The notes: generated from the letters alone by a model not told the origin. A stretch of DNA of 64,000 nt from Nevskia sp. (GCA_023229645.1 JALNYU010000014.1:36358-100357); one strand, 5' to 3'. Positions 1-8,359 are shown, counted from the stretch's first letter. Numbers and translations: made by a program.

Positions 1-1466
1 TGGCCATTCGCTCATTCATAAAGACGGCCGCCGTTGCTACGGCAGCCGGTTTGCTCGCAACGTTAGCGACGCTGAGCCTGTCTACGACTGCGCCAAGCAC
101 GGCGCACGCCGACATTCCCGCCAGCCTGCTCGCCGCTCCGGTACCGGGGCAAGTGCCGTCGTTGGCGCCGATGCTGAAAAATGTGTTGCCGGCAGTCGTC
201 AATATTGCGGTCAGCGCCAAAGCCGAAGTGCAGCAGCAGAATCCGCTGCTGAACGATCCGTTCTTCCGCCGCTTCTTCGATATTCCGGACGGTCAGGGCG
301 GGCCGCAACAGCAGCAGCCGGAACCGCAGGAAACGCAGGCGATCGGCTCTGGCGTTATCGTCGATGCCGAGAAGGGCTACGTCATCACCAATAACCACGT
401 CGTCGCCCAGGCCGATAAAATTATCGTGCGCCTGTCCGATGACCGTGAAATCACTGCGAAGCTAATCGGCACCGACCCGGACACCGATCTGGCCGTGTTG
501 CAGATCAAGGGCGCGAATTTGAAGGCGCTGCCGATTTCCGACTCGGATAAGCTCGAAGTCGGCGATTTTGTTGTCGCCATCGGTTCGCCGTTCAACCTGC
601 GCCAAACCGTCACGTCGGGCATCGTCAGCGGCCTGGGTCGTCAAGGTCTCGGCGATGGTTACGAAGATTTCATCCAGACCGACGCATCGATCAACCCGGG
701 TAATTCCGGCGGCGCACTGGTTAACCTGAAAGGCGAACTGGTGGGCGTTAACAGCCAGATCCTGTCGCGCTCCGGCGGCAACATCGGCATCGGCTTTGCT
801 ATCCCGACCAATTTGGTGAAGTCGGTCATGGCGCAGTTGATCGAATCCGGCGCGGTGACGCGCGGCCGCATCGGCATTCAAGGCGGCCAGGAATTGACGC
901 CAGAATTGGCCAAAGCCTTCAATGTTCCGGACGGCCACGGCGCGCTGATCGGTAAAGTCTTACCCGATTCACCGGCGTCGAAGGGCGGTATGCAAGACGG
1001 CGATATCGTTATTGAAGCCAACGGCAAAGCAATCAAAGATTTCGCGCAGCTGCGCTACTTGGTAGGCCTGCTCCGGGTCGGCGATAAAGTTTCGATGAAA
1101 GTCTTGCGTGACGGTAAGCAGAAGGACATCACGGTCACCGTTGGCAAGAATACCGACGATAAAAAGATCGCCGCTGACGACCTGCACCCCGGTTTGAAGG
1201 GCGCAACGTTCGGTCCGCCGACGGGCCCTGCGGCCGAAGCCGCCCGTGCGGCAGGTGTCAAAGGGGTACAGGTACTCACGGTTGCGCCGCGTTCGACGGC
1301 GGCCAAGCAGGGCTTGCGTCCGAACGACATCATCCTGAGCGTTAACCGCCAGCCGGTCGGCTCAGTCGCCGAGTTCGAGAAGCTGGCCGCGGCTAAGGAT
1401 ACGCAGCTGCTGCTCCATGTTCTGCGCGGCAACGCGGCGTTCTTTGTGATTCTCGACCCGTCATAA
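1..1466 (+). CDS. Periplasmic serine endoprotease DegP/DegQ (HtrA), 5' end cut by one base
   Basis: This is a trypsin-like protease and chaperone that degrades misfolded envelope proteins in the periplasm. The window opens on TGGCC in the correct frame, so an ATG starting one base before the window would give 488 residues with a signal peptide ending near THA-D. Counting from that ATG, the catalytic triad is H133 (NNHVV), D163 (DTDLAVL) and S236 (GNSGG). Two PDZ domains follow, at about residues 280-375 and 395-485. The internal TTG at 51 would remove the charged N-terminus, so it is unlikely to be the start. A strong terminator follows. DegP and DegQ cannot be told apart from this sequence; the short linker after the signal peptide is compatible with either. 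Confidence 0.95.
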   Translation, partial: AIRSFIKTAAVATAAGLLATLATLSLSTTAPSTAHADIPASLLAAPVPGQVPSLAPMLKNVLPAVVNIAVSAKAEVQQQNPLLNDPFFRRFFDIPDGQGGPQQQQPEPQETQAIGSGVIVDAEKGYVITNNHVVAQADKIIVRLSDDREITAKLIGTDPDTDLAVLQIKGANLKALPISDSDKLEVGDFVVAIGSPFNLRQTVTSGIVSGLGRQGLGDGYEDFIQTDASINPGNSGGALVNLKGELVGVNSQILSRSGGNIGIGFAIPTNLVKSVMAQLIESGAVTRGRIGIQGGQELTPELAKAFNVPDGHGALIGKVLPDSPASKGGMQDGDIVIEANGKAIKDFAQLRYLVGLLRVGDKVSMKVLRDGKQKDITVTVGKNTDDKKIAADDLHPGLKGATFGPPTGPAAEAARAAGVKGVQVLTVAPRSTAAKQGLRPNDIILSVNRQPVGSVAEFEKLAAAKDTQLLLHVLRGNAAFFVILDPS

Positions 1467-1500
1467 CACGGGTTTTAGAACCGCACCGCGTAAACATTAC

Positions 1501-1540
1501 AACGCGGGCGTTCCAATCGGAGCGCCCGCGTTTATACTTT
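1501..1540 (+). terminator. Rho-independent terminator after the HtrA gene
   Basis: A near-perfect 14 bp stem (1501-1514 with 1519-1532, one T-G pair) closes the four-base loop AATC. It is followed by a T-rich tail, TTTATACTTT. It lies 35 bases after the protease stop codon and before the next gene. Confidence 0.85.
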
Positions 1541-1564
1541 GGTGTCTCTACACTCTATCCCGCG

Positions 1565-1759
1565 ATGCTCGAAAGCGAACTCAATCAGCTCGACGAACGT
1601 GTTCAACGCTTGATTGCGGCTTACCGGCAAGAACGTTTCGAGAAGAAGCGTGCATTGCAGGAGCGCGATCGCCTGCTGGCGTTGAATGCTGAGCTGAAGC
1701 GGCGTATCGAAGGTGTAGTCGAACGTATTCGTTCGCTGGAAGCGGACCCTAACCCATAG
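1565..1759 (+). CDS. Small coiled-coil protein, TIGR02449-like (ZapB/SlyX-type size and composition)
   Basis: This 64-residue, highly charged protein is predicted to be one continuous coiled coil, with Leu and Ile heptads from about residue 5 to 58. Small TIGR02449-family proteins encoded just before zapA are typical of non-enteric Gammaproteobacteria. The gap to zapA is 15 bases, so the two genes are probably cotranscribed, and a role at the division ring is inferred from that linkage. No Shine-Dalgarno sequence of note precedes the ATG. The family call rests on length, composition and position. Confidence 0.75.
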   Translation: MLESELNQLDERVQRLIAAYRQERFEKKRALQERDRLLALNAELKRRIEGVVERIRSLEADPNP

Positions 1760-1774
1760 CCGGGAATCAACACG

Positions 1775-2101
1775 ATGATGATCGAACCTGGCCGTAAATC
1801 CGACCCGCTGACCGTAACCGTGCGCATTATGTCGCGGGAGTACACGGTGACCTGCCAGCCTGACGAACACGAAGCGCTGGTGGCTTCGGCGGACTATCTC
1901 AACGAACGCATGACGGCGATACGCCGCCGCGGTAAGGCACTCGGAGCGGAGCGGATCGCGGTGATGACGGCGCTAAATCTTGCGCGCGAATTATTGGCGC
2001 TGAAAGGCGACGCCGCAGTGGTAAAGCCGGACGGCGAAAGCGTCGAGAAGCTACGGCAGATCGGGCATGACATCGATCAAACGCTAAACGCAAGCGATTG
2101 A
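1775..2101 (+). CDS. zapA: Cell division protein ZapA
   Basis: ZapA bundles FtsZ protofilaments at the division site in the cytoplasm. The 108-residue length is normal for the family. The N-terminal globular domain carries the pattern of a short beta strand (VTVRIMSREYTV), then the CQPDEHEAL segment and an R-I-A-V-M-T-ALN-LA-ELL helix, followed by a C-terminal helix that dimerises. Two adjacent ATGs at 1775 and 1778 could both serve as start. The gene lies between the small coiled-coil gene and 6S RNA, the classical gammaproteobacterial order. Confidence 0.92.
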   Translation: MMIEPGRKSDPLTVTVRIMSREYTVTCQPDEHEALVASADYLNERMTAIRRRGKALGAERIAVMTALNLARELLALKGDAAVVKPDGESVEKLRQIGHDIDQTLNASD

Positions 2102-2126
2102 CGGCACTGAAACAACGCCAAGCCTG

Positions 2127-2132
2127 TGTTAT
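2127..2132 (+). promoter_or_regulatory. ssrS: Candidate -10 element of the 6S RNA promoter
   Basis: TGTTAT matches four of six bases of the sigma70 -10 consensus. It lies 8 bases before the inferred 5' end of 6S RNA. No convincing -35 box is visible 17 bases upstream. Confidence 0.3.
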
Positions 2133-2140
2133 CGTGTGGC

Positions 2141-2325
2141 CGTGTCTCCTGCGGTGTTCGACATTCGACAGGAACCCTTGAGCCTAATTGCAATGCAAAG
2201 GGAACCTCAACAGCGTAGGGAGTGCAGGCCCGCCCCGCAGCGGGAAGCCCAAATACGTTGTCCGGTGCCCACTTGAGACGTCGTCTCAAGGTCGAAGTCT
2301 GATGACGGCACAGGCGGGAGACACC
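2141..2325 (+). ncRNA. ssrS: 6S RNA
   Basis: 6S RNA mimics an open promoter and sequesters sigma70-RNA polymerase in stationary phase. The evidence is its position between zapA and fau, and a closing stem in which GTGTCTCC (2142-2149) pairs perfectly with GGAGACAC (2317-2324), giving about 185 nt, the usual length. Internal complementary stretches such as ACCCTTGAG near 2175 and CTTGAGACG near 2272 are consistent with the long rod-like hairpin. The ends are inferred from the closing stem only. The start codon chosen for fau lies inside the 3' strand of this RNA. Confidence 0.85.
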
Positions 2326-2928
2326 CTTATTCCAGACGCTGCGGCACGTAAAGCCGCACTGCGTCAGCAGATGCGCCGCCTTCGTAGCGCCATCCCCAGT
2401 TCCGCCCGTAACGTCGCGGCACGAGCTTCGGCACGGCGGTTCCTGCGGTATTACCCGCAGCCTTGCAACATCGCTGTTTATCTTTCAGCTCGATCCGAAC
2501 TACCGACACAGCCGCTGCTCCGCTTATTGTTCGCCGCCGGCCATCGTGTTTATGTGCCACTCACGCTCAGCGCCGGACGTATGCGTTTTGTCCGTATTCA
2601 TGCTCACAGTAAAACGCGGCCTGGGCTGTTCCGTTTGCCACAGCCGATTGCCCCGCGCCGGGTTATAGCGGTTGATCGACTTGACCGGGTCGTTGTGCCG
2701 CTACTCGCTTTCGACAGTCGGGGCGCTCGTCTCGGCAACGGCGGCGGTTACTACGACCGCGCGTTTGCTGGGCAGAGGCGCGGGCATCGCGCCAAATTGA
2801 TCGGCTATGGCTACGCCGTTCAGGAGGTATTGGATGTCGCTGCCGAGCCCTGGGACCTTCGCCTCGACGTCGTTATTACCGACCGCGCGCATCGAATACC
2901 ACGGCTACCCGCTCGCTTAGACGAATAA
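2302..2928 (+). CDS. fau: 5-formyltetrahydrofolate cyclo-ligase (YgfA/Fau family)
   Basis: The enzyme converts 5-formyl-THF to 5,10-methenyl-THF using ATP in the cytoplasm. The protein has 208 residues from the ATG at 2302. Family signatures seen are the basic N-terminal helix (ALRQQMRRLR), VPLLAFDSRGARLGNGGGYYDR, the nucleotide-binding loop region, and the C-terminal PWDLRLDVVITD. The frame stays open upstream to 2188, but that stretch is the body of 6S RNA and has no family similarity, so the later ATG is preferred. This ATG still lies inside the terminal stem of 6S RNA, as happens when ssrS and fau are cotranscribed. Confidence 0.92.
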   Translation: MTAQAGDTLIPDAAARKAALRQQMRRLRSAIPSSARNVAARASARRFLRYYPQPCNIAVYLSARSELPTQPLLRLLFAAGHRVYVPLTLSAGRMRFVRIHAHSKTRPGLFRLPQPIAPRRVIAVDRLDRVVVPLLAFDSRGARLGNGGGYYDRAFAGQRRGHRAKLIGYGYAVQEVLDVAAEPWDLRLDVVITDRAHRIPRLPARLDE

Positions 2929-3097
2929 GTCGGCGCCGGGTGAAAGACTGGGGACGCAAGAATCACGGACTGCGAAAACCCGGCGTTTTGATAACATCAA
3001 TGACCGGATCGCATCATTCGTCTGCTTACTCATTTTGTAACTGAATCAACACTGCCAATAGTTTTTCGCCTCACCGTGCAATCACAAGGACGTCTCA
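2929..3097. other. Short intergenic region
   Basis: This region lies between fau and a small secreted protein gene. It has a short TTGAT-AAC-ATCAA dyad near 2985, but I see no convincing terminator or promoter pair. AAGGA at about 3087 could be the ribosome binding site of the next gene. Confidence 0.3.
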
Positions 3098-3400
3098 GTG
3101 AAATTCTTATTTACAACGCTCGTTGTCTTTTTTGCCGTTGAATCAACCGCCCACGAGCGTGATATCACGATCGAGTCCGCTACCGATCTTCGAGATTGGT
3201 GTGAGGCGTCGTCGCACGACTTATATGTCGGACAAGGGATTGCGCCTTATAACTGGAGCGCCTCGTACTGGGAAAAAGACGGCATCTTGAATGTCAAAGG
3301 TAGCTGGCGCATTGACGATAAGGAGGTCATTGTCGAATGCCAAATCGCGCAAGGTGCTGAAGTGAGAAACGCGGTGATGTCGGTGCACGAACGTAAGTAA
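3098..3400 (+). CDS. Small secreted protein of unknown function
   Basis: This 100-residue protein has a signal peptide of about 18 residues ending at STA-HE, so it is probably periplasmic. The mature part has two cysteines (in DWCEAS and VECQIA), which could form a disulfide, and a Trp/Tyr-rich middle (APYNWSASYW). AAGGACG precedes the ATG at a good distance. I do not recognise the family. It stands alone, with its own gaps on both sides; an 8 bp inverted repeat lies 80 bases after the stop. Base composition is lower in GC than the neighbours, which may indicate accessory DNA. Confidence 0.6.
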   Translation: MKFLFTTLVVFFAVESTAHERDITIESATDLRDWCEASSHDLYVGQGIAPYNWSASYWEKDGILNVKGSWRIDDKEVIVECQIAQGAEVRNAVMSVHERK

Positions 3401-3691
3401 CCAGAAATGTGGAAAAGGCACACCCGTAAAATTCTATTTCTGCGGTAACGCAATTTCGCTTCAAACACCGAATCTGACGTCATGTTCGCGCACCGAACAT
3501 GCTATGCAGAATGCTATTTCTTGGATTTATGCCAAGCGCGCGCCGCTCAATCCCCGCGAATAGGCGTCTGTCGGTTTCCACTTCGGAAATGGCACATTGC
3601 AATTGAATATTCCATTAGATCGCAATCGGAGCTGAGAATTTAAGAATTTCAGTCTCCTGTAATTCGGTCGGGTCATAATGGGAGACGTAGC
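3401..3691. other. Intergenic region with an 8 bp inverted repeat
   Basis: CATGTTCG at 3481-3488 is perfectly complementary to CGAACATG at 3494-3501, separated by 5 bases. There is no T-run after it, so it is more likely an operator or a structural hairpin than a terminator. The 80 bases before the next gene are comparatively AT-rich and may hold its promoter. Confidence 0.4.
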
Positions 3692-4597
3692 ATGTGGAAG
3701 GGACGCGCTAAAGTTATCATGGCGTTACTGATGTGGAACGTCGTTTGCAGCTCGGCATCCGCGACCGAGAACGGCCTTATGACCTATCCCAACGGTGTCA
3801 ATACCGTGCTAAACGGCGTGCTACCGAAGCCGGGAGATACGCGTTTCTATAATTACAGCCAGTACTACATTGCCAATACGTTCGTGGGCGATGACGGTGC
3901 CAGCTTGATTCCAGATTTTAAAGTGAGCGTTTTCGCCGAGGCCCCGCGCATTGTTCATACGTGGGGTAAGGGCTTGGGCCCGTTTAGCTTGGCCTCCGGC
4001 ATTATCGTTCCGGTACTCCATGTTTCGCTCGATGTCGCGGGGACTAACAGTAAGAAGACGGGGCTGGGCGATATTATTCTGCAGCCGTTGTTTATCGGTT
4101 ACTCGAATTCCAAGCACACGTTTTTTGCTTTTGCGGTAACCGATGTCGGCGTGCCGACGGGCGCTTATTCAAGAAATAGAGCTGCGAACACCGGGGTTAA
4201 CTATTATTCATTTTGGCCAAACGTCGACTTAACTTGGTTTCCAACCCGGAATTGGGAGGCGAGCGTCAGCGCGCTGGCGGAATTTCACACGAAAAATGCG
4301 GCTACCGATTACCAGTCCGGCGCCGTTGCCGAGGTCGACTATCACGTTGGCTATTCGATACGGCACGACTTACAGCTCGGTGTGCAAGGCTATTTCATTC
4401 GTCAATTTTCCGACGATAAAGTTGGCGGCGCAAAATTCTTTAACGGCTTCCGCGGCCGCGCGAATGCGGTTGGCCCGCAGTTACGCTATGACTTAAAGCC
4501 TGGCGTTGGGTTCGTCTTGAAATTCCAAAAAGAATTCCAAGTTGAGAATCGTGCCCGCGGCCAAAAAATATGGATTCAATTCAGCGCCCCGTTGTGA
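3692..4597 (+). CDS. Outer-membrane protein of the phenol-degradation MetA-type family
   Basis: This 301-residue protein has a signal peptide ending near SASA-TE and a run of amphipathic strands ending in a C-terminal IWIQFSAPL strand. The layout matches the Phenol_MetA_deg family: an N-terminal NGVNTVLNG segment, LGDIILQP, a VPTGAYSRN motif, a central WFPTRNWEASVSALAEF stretch, and GPQLRYDLKPGVGFVLKFQKE near the end. Members are outer-membrane barrels often linked to the uptake of hydrophobic aromatic or lipid substrates; the substrate here is unknown. GGGAGACG provides a clear ribosome binding site. It converges on the flavoprotein gene with only 8 bases between stop codons. Confidence 0.75.
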   Translation: MWKGRAKVIMALLMWNVVCSSASATENGLMTYPNGVNTVLNGVLPKPGDTRFYNYSQYYIANTFVGDDGASLIPDFKVSVFAEAPRIVHTWGKGLGPFSLASGIIVPVLHVSLDVAGTNSKKTGLGDIILQPLFIGYSNSKHTFFAFAVTDVGVPTGAYSRNRAANTGVNYYSFWPNVDLTWFPTRNWEASVSALAEFHTKNAATDYQSGAVAEVDYHVGYSIRHDLQLGVQGYFIRQFSDDKVGGAKFFNGFRGRANAVGPQLRYDLKPGVGFVLKFQKEFQVENRARGQKIWIQFSAPL

Positions 4598-4605
4598 CAT
4601 CGAAG

Positions 4606-6123
4606 CTAGCGATGCGATAACGCGCTTGCTGTCGTGACAGCGGGCTGCAACGACTCGGATCCGGATAGCAGCACACCCTTATTTAATAACCAACCGGCGA
4701 TGCGCGCAGCAGTGCGTGCCGGCATCCGATGCGACCATTGGCTTAATAATGTCGACAACGACATCTGCTCGACCAGCGCATGGAGTAGCGACAATAGATC
4801 GTAGCCTTCGACAAACGCCAGCGGCCGTTCCAAATTCGGGTGTTGCAGGGCGGCGCGCAGTTGTACACGGTCGTCGACGACGCAAGGAAGCTCGATCCAA
4901 GTGCTAGCTTGCGAAAGGAAGACCGGTGCGAGCAGCGCATGCGCCAATGTGTCTGCCCGTATCGCCGTTGCCGACGGCGGTCGGTCCGTCTGCATCTGCA
5001 AGAGCCGACGGGCAGCGCCGAGCGTGCGCGCCGTTGCCGAAGGTGTTTGAACCGGGAATGGCTGTGCGCGGGCTTGCCAAAACGGCGAGTCGGCGGCAGG
5101 CCAAGCCTGGGCGTAGTAGCGCTCGGTCCAAAAACAGTGCCGTGCTGCGGTATCGATCAACGTTTGCTGAAAATAGGTTTGTGCCAGCGGCGCGCTTGCG
5201 TTATCGGTAAACGCGGTATGGATTGCGGTCGCGGCCTGCAATGAGAAGCGCATCGCTTTTTCAACGCCGCTCGACGACAGCGGATCGAGCGCAAACGCGG
5301 CGTCGCCAAGACGCAGTACGCCATCCTGCCAGGCGTGTTCTGAGATGGATGGCGTTGCGGCACAGGCGCGTAGCTCAGTAGCGGCAACGGCATCGGCGCA
5401 CTGTACGAATAAATGGCTGCGCGCGAGCGCCGCTTTCAGCCAAATTGGAGGCTGGCTCGGCGCGTGGCGGCGCGGTGTCGCAGGATCGCAAAACGCCATA
5501 ACACGGTAGCGGCCATTGGGCAGCGGCGCGCCCCAAAGCCAGCCATCGGCAAGTGCTTCAACACGGGTTTCAGCCGGCATACTGGTCGCTTCAAACTCGC
5601 ACCACAAAGCCAGCAGCGGCGGCGCCGTCGCAATACGATTTTGGGCCCCCGCCGACCTGCCGCGCGCATCCAATACCAGGCGGACGCGAAACGTTTGGTG
5701 CTGGCCCCCGTGTTCGACGTTGACGCGCATACCTTCGCCGTCGCGTGCCATTGCGCGCACCGTCGCGGACAGCAGGCAGCGCGCACCGCGGTCGGCGGCG
5801 CGGCTGAGCAGTGCGGCATCGAATTGCGCGCGTGCGATCATCGTGCCGCTCGCGCTGTCGTTTGCCGGGCGCTGCTCAGCAGTACGACTGGACCAGATCA
5901 GCCGCGTCGGCAGTGCGCGGTGGTGCGGCACGGCGTCTAGCAAATCGGATACGACGAGGAAGTCCAATATGTTGGCGACGCCGCCGGTGATGGCCTCGCC
6001 GAGGTTGCCCGGTGGCGTCGTTTGGCGCTCGACGATGATCACGCGGTAGCCGAGCTGCAACAGACGCAGTGCTGCGCAAAGCCCGGCCGGGCCAGCGCCG
6101 ATGACCAGGACATCAGCGTCCAT
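4606..6123 (-). CDS. LodB/QhpG-like FAD-dependent oxygenase for quinone cofactor biogenesis
   Basis: This 505-residue flavoprotein of the tryptophan-halogenase-like group starts with a Rossmann FAD motif (GAGPAGL, residues 8-14). It has a PGNLGEAITGG segment near residue 42, a GWLWGAPLPNGR segment in the place of the halogenase WxWxIP motif, and a second FAD motif (LRLGDAAFALDPLSSSG). LodB and QhpG are flavoproteins needed to hydroxylate the precursor Trp in cysteine tryptophylquinone enzymes, and I infer the same role here because the gene ends the operon that encodes the LodA-like chains. The frame is open up to 6501, but the extension is Arg-rich antisense to the radical SAM gene, so the ATG at 6123, 11 bases after that gene's stop, is the start. 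Confidence 0.8.
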   Translation of the reverse strand: MDADVLVIGAGPAGLCAALRLLQLGYRVIIVERQTTPPGNLGEAITGGVANILDFLVVSDLLDAVPHHRALPTRLIWSSRTAEQRPANDSASGTMIARAQFDAALLSRAADRGARCLLSATVRAMARDGEGMRVNVEHGGQHQTFRVRLVLDARGRSAGAQNRIATAPPLLALWCEFEATSMPAETRVEALADGWLWGAPLPNGRYRVMAFCDPATPRRHAPSQPPIWLKAALARSHLFVQCADAVAATELRACAATPSISEHAWQDGVLRLGDAAFALDPLSSSGVEKAMRFSLQAATAIHTAFTDNASAPLAQTYFQQTLIDTAARHCFWTERYYAQAWPAADSPFWQARAQPFPVQTPSATARTLGAARRLLQMQTDRPPSATAIRADTLAHALLAPVFLSQASTWIELPCVVDDRVQLRAALQHPNLERPLAFVEGYDLLSLLHALVEQMSLSTLLSQWSHRMPARTAARIAGWLLNKGVLLSGSESLQPAVTTASALSHR

Positions 6124-6134
6124 TTGGATCGACG

Positions 6135-7553
6135 CTAAGCGGGCGGAGCAGCGGGCGACGCGATGGGCGCCGCACCGGCGAACCAGTCGGGTGCGAACTG
6201 CGCGAGCCGGCCATGCGCTTGTATCGTGTAATGCAGCCAGCCTCGGATGTAATCGCAAGCCGAGCGGCCGCGTGCCAATACTTCGTGGTGACAGCCGCCG
6301 CCGCAAAGATAACGGGCCCAGCACTGCGAGCACGGGGACTGCTGGTGCACGTGACGTGCGCCGAGCCATGCGGCTTGTTTCTCGCGATCGATGCCGGTGG
6401 TCAGCGTGCCGAACTGGCCGGCTTCGTCTCCGACGAAGCGATGGCAGGCAGATAGGTCGCCATCGGCGGAGACGCCAAAATAGCCCGCCCCGGCGCCGCA
6501 CGGGTAAGGGCGGTGCGTGCCGCGGTGCAGTTCACGCATCGCGTTGACCATGTTCAGAAACGGGTAGCGCCGCCCGCGCAACACGTGCTGCTCGAACGAC
6601 AGGCCGCAGGCGATCATGCCTTCGAGCATTTCTGTAAGGCCAGCGCCATCGAGTTCGGATTGATTGTTCGACGCTCGCAGCAACGGCGAGAAGCCGACGC
6701 TGTGGAAGCCCATATCGACAAACAAATCCAGCGTTTCCGGTAATTCGATATTGCTCGGCGTCACCGTGACGCGGGCCGATACCTGCATCTTTTGCTGCCG
6801 CGCGAGCAGCGGCGCAACCCGTTCGACGATGCGAGCGTAGGAACCGCGGCCGTTCTTGAACGGCCGTAGGCGGTCGTGATTTTCAGCGTCGCCATCGAGG
6901 CTAACGGTGATTGCAAAGCCGTGGCGCTCAAAGAACTCGGCATCATCAGCCGTTAACAGCGTGCCGTTGGTCGTCATCGAAAAGCCGATGCCGACACCGC
7001 GCTGCGCGGCTCGGTCGGCCGCGTAGTCGGTGGCTTGTTGCAACACTTTACGATTGACCAACGGCTCGCCACCGAGGAACGCTAGATTGACACGTCCGCC
7101 CGGCTCGGCTTCGCGCAAGAGCAGATCAATCGCCGCACGCGCGGTGTCGAGCGTCATGCTTTTAGCGGCGCCGCCGAAGCCACCTTGCTGCGCATAGCAA
7201 TAGCCGCAGCCGAGATTACATTTCTGTGCGATCGCCAACGACAACGCGTGCGCCGGCATCGGCTGCAGCGGCTGGTCGTCAATCGCCGCCGGTGCTTCTA
7301 GGCCGCTGGTTGCGATCAATCGCGTCAGGCTGTTTTCGTCGCCAGCCGCGAGTACCGCTTCAAACTCAGCGGCAAGGGCAGGCGGCAGGCTGAACAGCCG
7401 CGTGCCGTTGACGATCAACAGCTGGGTGTCGGGCGCGCCGTCGATCAGATGCGCTTGCGGGCTGCGTGGGCTGGACGTAGCGGCAACGCGCCGCGCCAGC
7501 GGCGCAGCCAGCGCGGCGATCGTGTCCGGCGCCTGCACTGGCGTTGCACTCAT
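6135..7553 (-). CDS. SPASM radical SAM maturase of the QhpD/PeaB type
   Basis: This 472-residue protein has an N-terminal recognition-like segment (residues 1-100) and the radical SAM cluster motif CNLGCGYCY with C112, C116 and C119. It then has FLGGEP, a TTNGT loop and an SLDG strand. The C-terminal SPASM region (about 350-440) carries GAGAGYFGVSADG, ACHRFVGDE, CSQCWARYLCGGGC and a final CDYIRGW cysteine. QhpD/PeaB installs thioether bonds in the gamma subunit of quinohaemoprotein amine dehydrogenase. The start ATG overlaps the stop of the upstream gene (ATGA), so the gene is translationally coupled to the putative substrate chain. The substrate assignment is inference; the enzyme class is clear. 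Confidence 0.88.
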   Translation of the reverse strand: MSATPVQAPDTIAALAAPLARRVAATSSPRSPQAHLIDGAPDTQLLIVNGTRLFSLPPALAAEFEAVLAAGDENSLTRLIATSGLEAPAAIDDQPLQPMPAHALSLAIAQKCNLGCGYCYAQQGGFGGAAKSMTLDTARAAIDLLLREAEPGGRVNLAFLGGEPLVNRKVLQQATDYAADRAAQRGVGIGFSMTTNGTLLTADDAEFFERHGFAITVSLDGDAENHDRLRPFKNGRGSYARIVERVAPLLARQQKMQVSARVTVTPSNIELPETLDLFVDMGFHSVGFSPLLRASNNQSELDGAGLTEMLEGMIACGLSFEQHVLRGRRYPFLNMVNAMRELHRGTHRPYPCGAGAGYFGVSADGDLSACHRFVGDEAGQFGTLTTGIDREKQAAWLGARHVHQQSPCSQCWARYLCGGGCHHEVLARGRSACDYIRGWLHYTIQAHGRLAQFAPDWFAGAAPIASPAAPPA

Positions 7554-8359
7554 GACACGTCGGCGTCTTTGCCACCGATGATAAAGCTCAGCGCACCTTG
7601 CCAGTCTTTGAATAAATCATCGTAAGAATACAGGCGGCTATCGGTGCGGTTATCGGGAATGTAGGTGCCGGTACGTTTCTTTGCCATCCACATATCGCCG
7701 TGACTCAAGCCATCCGCTGCGGGTTCAACGTTGACATAATCCGGCCGGCTCGCGGCCCAGTAATAACAGGCACATTCGCGGTAGTCGTTTTGCCACGGCG
7801 CGCACAGGCCTTGTGTCAGCTCGCCGGGTTGGAGCAAATCGCGCGCGAGCGCTGCCGAATCGCCATCAAAGAAATGGCGTACCGTCAACCGCACCGTGAT
7901 CGTCGGCACGTCGCTGGCGATAACTTCGGTGATTGCCGGCTTCGCCACACTGAACTTGCACTCCACTTCCTGGCCTTGCTTGTCCATGATGCGCGCCAGG
8001 GAATTAGACCATTCCATAAACGACACCGCATTCGGGTTTGCAACACTGGCCAAGGTGCCGCTGCCACCGCCTGGAAACACGGGGCCGGTGGTCAGCACCA
8101 TGGTGTCGAAGCCATCGACGCTCAGTAGGCGGCGATGCACCAGATCGGCGTATTGCGCATCTTCGGCTTCAACGACGTAGTTATTGTTTTCAACCAGCAC
8201 GATGCCGACGAACGTACGGCGCCAGAGATTGCGAAAATCGAACTCCAAGCCGGGAAAGCAGTTTGAGATTGCCGTACGCGGCAGCACCGATATTGGGTTG
8301 CCGAGGCCGCGATAGTGCAGCTGCGCCGTGAGATTATTGGGCTTGAGTGTGTCGGTCAT
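7550..8359 (-). CDS. LodA-like quinoprotein, C-terminal half (separate subunit)
   Basis: This 269-residue protein resembles the C-terminal third of LodA/GoxA-type cysteine tryptophylquinone oxidases. Recognisable parts are NCFPGLEFDF (residues 33-42), FMEWSN, the CAPWQNDYRECACYYWAASRPD block (186-207) and a C-terminal DWQGALSFI segment. Candidate cofactor residues are W201 in YYWAASRP and C134, 67 residues earlier; in LodA the crosslinked pair Cys516 and Trp581 are 65 apart. Other cysteines are C34, C186, C196 and C198. The ATG overlaps the stop of the N-terminal chain (ATGA), and the stop overlaps the radical SAM start. The frame is open to 8569, but the upstream part is a low-complexity Arg-rich shadow. 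Confidence 0.72.
   Translation of the reverse strand: MTDTLKPNNLTAQLHYRGLGNPISVLPRTAISNCFPGLEFDFRNLWRRTFVGIVLVENNNYVVEAEDAQYADLVHRRLLSVDGFDTMVLTTGPVFPGGGSGTLASVANPNAVSFMEWSNSLARIMDKQGQEVECKFSVAKPAITEVIASDVPTITVRLTVRHFFDGDSAALARDLLQPGELTQGLCAPWQNDYRECACYYWAASRPDYVNVEPAADGLSHGDMWMAKKRTGTYIPDNRTDSRLYSYDDLFKDWQGALSFIIGGKDADVS

Noticed and set aside
1055..1432. Minus-strand frames opposite the HtrA gene
   Set aside because: They lie within the PDZ-coding part and lack any start signal or family pattern.
4840..5940. Several long plus-strand frames opposite the flavoprotein gene
   Set aside because: They are antisense to a clear gene, rich in Arg and Ala, and have no start signals; typical shadows in GC-rich DNA.
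4606..6501. A longer start (6501) for the flavoprotein, giving 631 residues
   Set aside because: The first 126 residues are Arg- and Pro-rich, overlap the radical SAM gene on the same strand in another frame, and family similarity begins at the GAGPAGL motif right after the ATG at 6123.
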